This document shows positions 52,406 to 55,365 of a stretch of 55,365 nucleotides of DNA, piece after piece (position 1 is the stretch's first letter; each line of letters opens with the position of its first letter). The stretch lies in contig JAGOAA010000011.1 in assembly GCA_017984215.1 (NCBI GenBank), positions 1-55,365 on the forward strand, written 5' to 3'. The notes beneath the pieces are model-generated. The model saw only the letters and a program-made list of their open reading frames with translations, was not told the origin of the DNA and did no database searches. The translations under genes and the position numbers were made by a program. This DNA comes from Cytophagaceae bacterium. GTDB taxonomy: Bacteria; Bacteroidota; Bacteroidia; Cytophagales; Spirosomataceae.

Positions 52406-53866
52406 CTATTTATGTTGTTGGAGTGCTTCACTCACTAATTGATTCACGCGTTTCGGATCAGCGGTTCCTTTGGAACGCTTCATTACTTCACCGATAAATA
52501 AGGCAATTAGACCTTTTTTACCTTGGTGGTATTCCTTTATTTTATCAGGAAAAGCAGCAAGCGCAGCATCTACAAATGCAGGCAATTCATCCGCAGCACC
52601 TTGGTTTAACCAACCCTGTTCATCAACAATTTGGCTTGGCTTTTTTGAAGGAGAAGCGATGCATAGCGGAAACAATTGGTGTACTGCCAAATTATGCGTC
52701 AGCGTACCTTCCTCAACCAAATCGACGATCTCAGCTAAGTGTTGTGCACTTAGCTCAAATGCATTGATCGCTAAACCCTTCTCATTTAAATGTGATTTCA
52801 CGGGGCCCATGAGCCAATTAGCAATCGCTTTGTATGCGTTCGTATGTGATACAACGGATTCAAAATACAAGGCCATTTCACGCGTTTCCGCAAGAAAATG
52901 TGCATCATAAGTTGACAACTGATATTGTTCAATGAACTTATGCTCTTGTTCCCAAGGCAGGGTAGGCATAAGGGCTTTTATTTCGGAAAGCCATTGTTCT
53001 GAAATTTCCAACGGAGCTAAATCTGGCTCGGGGAAATAGCGGTAGTCATTCATCGTTTCTTTGACGCGCATGCTGTGGGTTTTACCCGTATGCGCATCAA
53101 AAGTCCGTGTTTCTTGAATTAGTTTTTCTCCTTTTAATAGGGCTTCCTCTTGTCGGCGGCATTCATATTCGATCGCCCGTTGGATATTCCGCAGGGAGTT
53201 CATGTTTTTAATTTCGACTTTGGTCCCTAAGGTAAAAGTACCTTTCGGTCGTAACGATATATTAACATCGGCACGTAAGGACCCTTCCTCCATATTTCCA
53301 TCACAGATACCTAGGTAACGAACCAATTTACGTACCTCGAACACCATGGCAAAAGCTTCTTCGGCCGAATGTATCGCAGGCTCGGTAACTATCTCAATTA
53401 AGGGGGTTCCAGCCCGGTTGTAATCGATAAAGCTGAAGGGATTATCTCCTTCATGTAAAGATTTTCCAGCGTCCTCTTCGAGGTGGATATGGTGAAAAGG
53501 TAAAACCTTGACACCTTCGGCAAGATGCACTTGGATAGCACCACCTATACAGATAGGGGTTTTATCTTGTGTAATTTGATATCCTTTCGGAAGATCGGGA
53601 TAGAAATAATTTTTACGGTCAAAATTTTGCCAACGGGCAATCTCAGAACCCAAGGCAAAGCCCATTTTGATGGCAAATTCGACAGCTTTTTTATTTAAAT
53701 GGGGAAGCGTTCCCGGATGACCTAGTGTAATAGGTGAAATAAGCGTATTCGCGTCCTGACCAAATCGAACGGGATCACTTGCAAATATTTTGGAATCCGT
53801 TTGTAATTGGGCATGAATTTCAAGGCCTATTACCGGTTCATAGATCGAAGATTGAAAAGTACTCAC
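52406..53866 (-). CDS. gatB: Aspartyl/glutamyl-tRNA amidotransferase subunit B
   Basis: The 486-residue subunit converts Glu-tRNA-Gln or Asp-tRNA-Asn with GatA and GatC. It has YEPVIGLEIHAQL, the metal-binding region FDRKNYFYPDLPKGYQITQ, and the C-terminal YqeY-like tail domain. The start is GTG at 53866, because a stop codon lies 5 codons upstream and no ATG is available, so a non-ATG start is required. gatA and gatC are not in the window. Confidence 0.95.
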   Translation of the reverse strand: MSTFQSSIYEPVIGLEIHAQLQTDSKIFASDPVRFGQDANTLISPITLGHPGTLPHLNKKAVEFAIKMGFALGSEIARWQNFDRKNYFYPDLPKGYQITQDKTPICIGGAIQVHLAEGVKVLPFHHIHLEEDAGKSLHEGDNPFSFIDYNRAGTPLIEIVTEPAIHSAEEAFAMVFEVRKLVRYLGICDGNMEEGSLRADVNISLRPKGTFTLGTKVEIKNMNSLRNIQRAIEYECRRQEEALLKGEKLIQETRTFDAHTGKTHSMRVKETMNDYRYFPEPDLAPLEISEQWLSEIKALMPTLPWEQEHKFIEQYQLSTYDAHFLAETREMALYFESVVSHTNAYKAIANWLMGPVKSHLNEKGLAINAFELSAQHLAEIVDLVEEGTLTHNLAVHQLFPLCIASPSKKPSQIVDEQGWLNQGAADELPAFVDAALAAFPDKIKEYHQGKKGLIALFIGEVMKRSKGTADPKRVNQLVSEALQQHK

Positions 53867-53890
53867 AAATTTTTTGGCTTATACAACATA

Positions 53891-53898
53891 CAAAAGTA
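53891..53898 (-). promoter_or_regulatory. gatB -7 box
   Basis: TACTTTTG on the minus strand matches TAnnTTTG and lies 24 bases upstream of the GTG start. No clear -33. Confidence 0.5.
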
Positions 53899-53933
53899 GG
53901 TAAATATACAAAAAAGCTAAGCGAATAAGGTCC

Positions 53934-54338
53934 TTACGAAGCTTTCATTTTACATGTACATGCCGTTTTATGCTGATAATTTACCCAGTATGCATAGGCA
54001 ACAGACAAACCTAATAAAACACCAAAAATCCAGTCATAAGACTTACTATCGATCGAAACCTCAATCATCTTAAAACCAAAAGCAATACCTAGAAAATAAA
54101 GAGGTTTTAATCGGCGGTGTTTTTGAAAATCAAGAATTAACACAAAGGCAGCTAGGCCAAAACTCAAAAGCACTAGCATCCATTCTACTTTAGATGAAAA
54201 TGCGATACTACCAATCAAATAAGGCGCGAAGAAAAAAATAAAAGGCATAGCCAAACAATGGATAGCACAAGCAAAGGACAGAAATAGTCCTAGCTTTTCC
54301 ATGGGAATCAATTGTTTGGCTTGCTTTAATTTAGACAT
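53934..54338 (-). CDS. MerC domain membrane protein
   Basis: The 134-residue protein has four membrane helices and the MerC-type Cys pair in FACAIHCLAMP near residue 25. The C-terminus ends with a further Cys motif, ACTCKMKAS. MerC proteins were described for mercury uptake, but many stand-alone ones sit in metal-homeostasis operons. It follows a lipoprotein by 8 bases and shares its palindrome-marked upstream region, so a role in metal handling is likely but not proven. Confidence 0.85.
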   Translation of the reverse strand: MSKLKQAKQLIPMEKLGLFLSFACAIHCLAMPFIFFFAPYLIGSIAFSSKVEWMLVLLSFGLAAFVLILDFQKHRRLKPLYFLGIAFGFKMIEVSIDSKSYDWIFGVLLGLSVAYAYWVNYQHKTACTCKMKAS

Positions 54339-54346
54339 TTTGCTAA

Positions 54347-54892
54347 TTACTGAACAGTCAAAGGAAAACTAACATCGACATCGGTTGAACCACCTTCTTC
54401 AGAACCCGTCTTACCTGCTTTACCATTTACAGGCGGTTGGTGTTTTAAAATAACCTGGAACTTACCATTACCAGGGACATATTGCGAACGAACATCAGCC
54501 TTCAACCCAATTGGGAGGCCATTCTTATCTAAATCCTTAATTTGAACACCCACTAATCCCAAGGGTGTAACCTTGTAGACAAATAAATGAACATCTGATT
54601 CCTCTTCAATTTCTTCGGATATATCAAATACAGGATTTTTGGTCTCATCTAATAACGATATAGTCATTTCGTAGGCTGTATTCTTATCCAACAAGATAGG
54701 ATCAACAGAATCCATAACACCATCACCTTGCTTATCACGCCAGTAGAACGACTTAACTATGCCAGTTGGCGACTTAAAAGACAATTTAACGGTGGTAATT
54801 AGCTCGTTGTCGTCAGAAGGCTCAACATCTTCTTTAGAACAACTAGTAGACACAAAAAATAATGCCAACAATAAAATAGTAATGTTTTTCAT
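54347..54892 (-). CDS. Hypothetical lipoprotein upstream of MerC gene
   Basis: The 181-residue lipoprotein has a signal peptide MKNITILLLALFFVSTSC with lipobox, then an acidic start (SKEDVEPSDDNELITTVKLS) and a mature beta-rich domain with a DKQGDGVMDSVDP-like acidic loop and an EEIEEESDVH segment. It resembles the small Bacteroidota lipoproteins often named type 1 periplasmic binding fold superfamily protein, usually found next to TonB-dependent receptors. Role unknown. The ATG at 54892 is chosen over an upstream in-frame start since it begins the signal peptide. Confidence 0.75.
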   Translation of the reverse strand: MKNITILLLALFFVSTSCSKEDVEPSDDNELITTVKLSFKSPTGIVKSFYWRDKQGDGVMDSVDPILLDKNTAYEMTISLLDETKNPVFDISEEIEEESDVHLFVYKVTPLGLVGVQIKDLDKNGLPIGLKADVRSQYVPGNGKFQVILKHQPPVNGKAGKTGSEEGGSTDVDVSFPLTVQ

Positions 54893-54947
54893 GGGAATAT
54901 AAATTAGTTTAATTGAAATAATGTACAAATTAAACCGATTACAAATA

Positions 54948-54962
54948 TGCAACAATGTTGCA
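54948..54962. promoter_or_regulatory. Perfect 7-1-7 palindrome, candidate operator
   Basis: TGCAACA-A-TGTTGCA (15 bases) lies 56 bases upstream of the lipoprotein ATG. The symmetric form suggests binding of a dimeric regulator such as a Fur/Zur or ArsR family protein. The regulator is not in the window. Confidence 0.55.
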
Positions 54963-55009
54963 AATAAAACAAGTCGATAAAACAGGGAATCAAGTAGATG
55001 AGAAGCTGG

Positions 55010-55280
55010 ATTAGAGGTAAGAGTGAAGAGTGAAGAGGTAAGAGTGAAGAGTCCATCCCCTACGGACTTCGGACTAATTCCCTCCGGACTAGTTAAGAAC
55101 TAAGAGTTAAGAATTAAGAGTGAAGAGTACAACCCTCATACTTTGAACTAACAAACTGATAACTGACCACTTCCCACTGATGACTAGCGACTGACCACTG
55201 ACCACTGCCCAATGATAACTGACGATTAACTCCCTTCGGGACTCCGGACTAATTCCCTCCGGACTGATGACTAGCGACTG
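55010..55280. repeat. Low-complexity repeat cassette, right copy
   Basis: With 54893-55009 this is a gene-free stretch of over 400 bases. It contains the same three modules as 21298-21592: gtgaagag/gtaagag tract (55015-55060 and 55090-55130), cggacttcggact units (55065-55095 and 55229-55266), and actgacca/actagcga units (55155-55220, 55265-55280). Confidence 0.85.
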
Positions 55281-55287
55281 TAGGGCA

Positions 55288-55322
55288 TAAAAAAAGACCC
55301 ACACTTTTGGTGCAGGTCTTCT
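55288..55322 (-). terminator. Minus-strand terminator after rRNA gene
   Basis: On the minus strand aagacc...ggtctt arms (55294-55299 and 55315-55320), with inner pairs partly G-U, are followed by a T-run (A-run 55289-55295). It lies just after the predicted 5S 3' end. Confidence 0.75.
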
Positions 55323-55328
55323 ATAATA

Positions 55329-55365
55329 ACTTGGAGCTTACTTACTTTCCCGGGTTTGATCCCAG
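55329..55365 (-). rRNA. rrf: 5S rRNA, 3' end (partial)
   Basis: On the minus strand the last bases of the window read ctgggatcaaacccggg then aaagtaagtaagctccaag. The first forms helix IV with a short loop, and GGGAAAGTAAGT matches the GGGAGAGTAGGT of 5S rRNA, followed by the 3' strand of helix I (gctccaag). A terminator follows. Only about 37 bases are visible, so the call rests on partial similarity. Confidence 0.65.

Noticed and set aside
55107..55304. Minus-strand open frame of 65 codons
   Set aside because: It runs wholly inside the low-complexity repeats, has biased repetitive residues and no matching start context.
55338..55364. C-terminal end of a minus-strand protein (WDQTRESK stop)
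   Set aside because: The bases fit the helix IV and 3' strand of 5S rRNA better and the terminator follows in the right place, so the rRNA reading is preferred.

Overview
The window comes from a Bacteroidota chromosome, most likely order Cytophagales (inference). The sequence-based reasons are moderate GC, starts without Shine-Dalgarno motifs, at least five close matches to the Bacteroidota promoter TTTG-N19-TAnnTTTG, an alternative complex III (ActABCDEF) fused to a caa3/aa3-type oxidase locus, and lineage-typical families such as the ActD DUF3341 protein, TlpA with DUF4369 and a MerC protein. Nearly all of it is core genome. I see no prophage, insertion sequence, CRISPR array or defence island.

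Layout. 1-117 is the 3' end of fusA, with a terminator and a second very stable hairpin. 279-4670 holds a membrane acyltransferase, an orphan MacB/LolD-type ABC ATPase and two coupled Tat-exported Gfo/Idh/MocA proteins. 4790-5143 is rplS with its own promoter and a structured leader. 5251-11748 is a complete trp operon in the order trpE-G-D-C-F-B-A on the minus strand, preceded by a classical attenuator: a 13-residue leader peptide with tandem Trp codons, alternative hairpins and a terminator. 11800-21297 is housekeeping: a VOC protein, purB, a sensor kinase, prfA, a lipoprotein, a DUF2520 protein, an HNH nuclease, an M20 peptidase, a YeeZ-like reductase and a metallophosphoesterase. Two clusters of a short palindromic repeat sit in this part.

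21298-21600 is a low-complexity repeat cassette, followed by tRNA-Cys. 21925-38365 is one long co-directional respiratory locus: actA-F, coxB, coxA, a terminator-like hairpin, ctaA, ctaB, two subunit III genes, subunit IV, SCO, a DUF420/CtaM-like protein and a small Cys-motif membrane protein. Together these encode quinol oxidation, electron transfer to the oxidase, haem A synthesis and copper insertion. murI follows on the minus strand, then a translationally coupled ECF sigma / putative anti-sigma / beta-barrel trio.

41883-48585 is the translation/transcription block: tRNA-Tyr, tRNA-Gly, tRNA-Thr, tuf, a NIPSNAP gene, tRNA-Trp, secE, nusG, an intruding FkbM methyltransferase, rplK, rplA, rplJ and rplL. 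rpoB does not follow rplL; mutL does. 48667-54892 continues with mutL and, on the minus strand, proC, a TlpA protein and gatB, then a MerC protein with a lipoprotein that has a perfect 7-1-7 palindrome upstream. The right edge has a second copy of the low-complexity cassette, a minus-strand terminator and what looks like the 3' end of a 5S rRNA gene, so an rRNA operon probably lies just outside.

Most unusual points: the trp attenuator; the extra N-terminal haem domain on ActA combined with a CoxB that lacks a cytochrome c domain; the conserved-looking small CAMC protein at the end of the oxidase locus; two insertions into, and a break of, the tuf-secE-nusG-rplKAJL-rpoBC block; a MutL without recognisable endonuclease metal motifs; and the repeat families.
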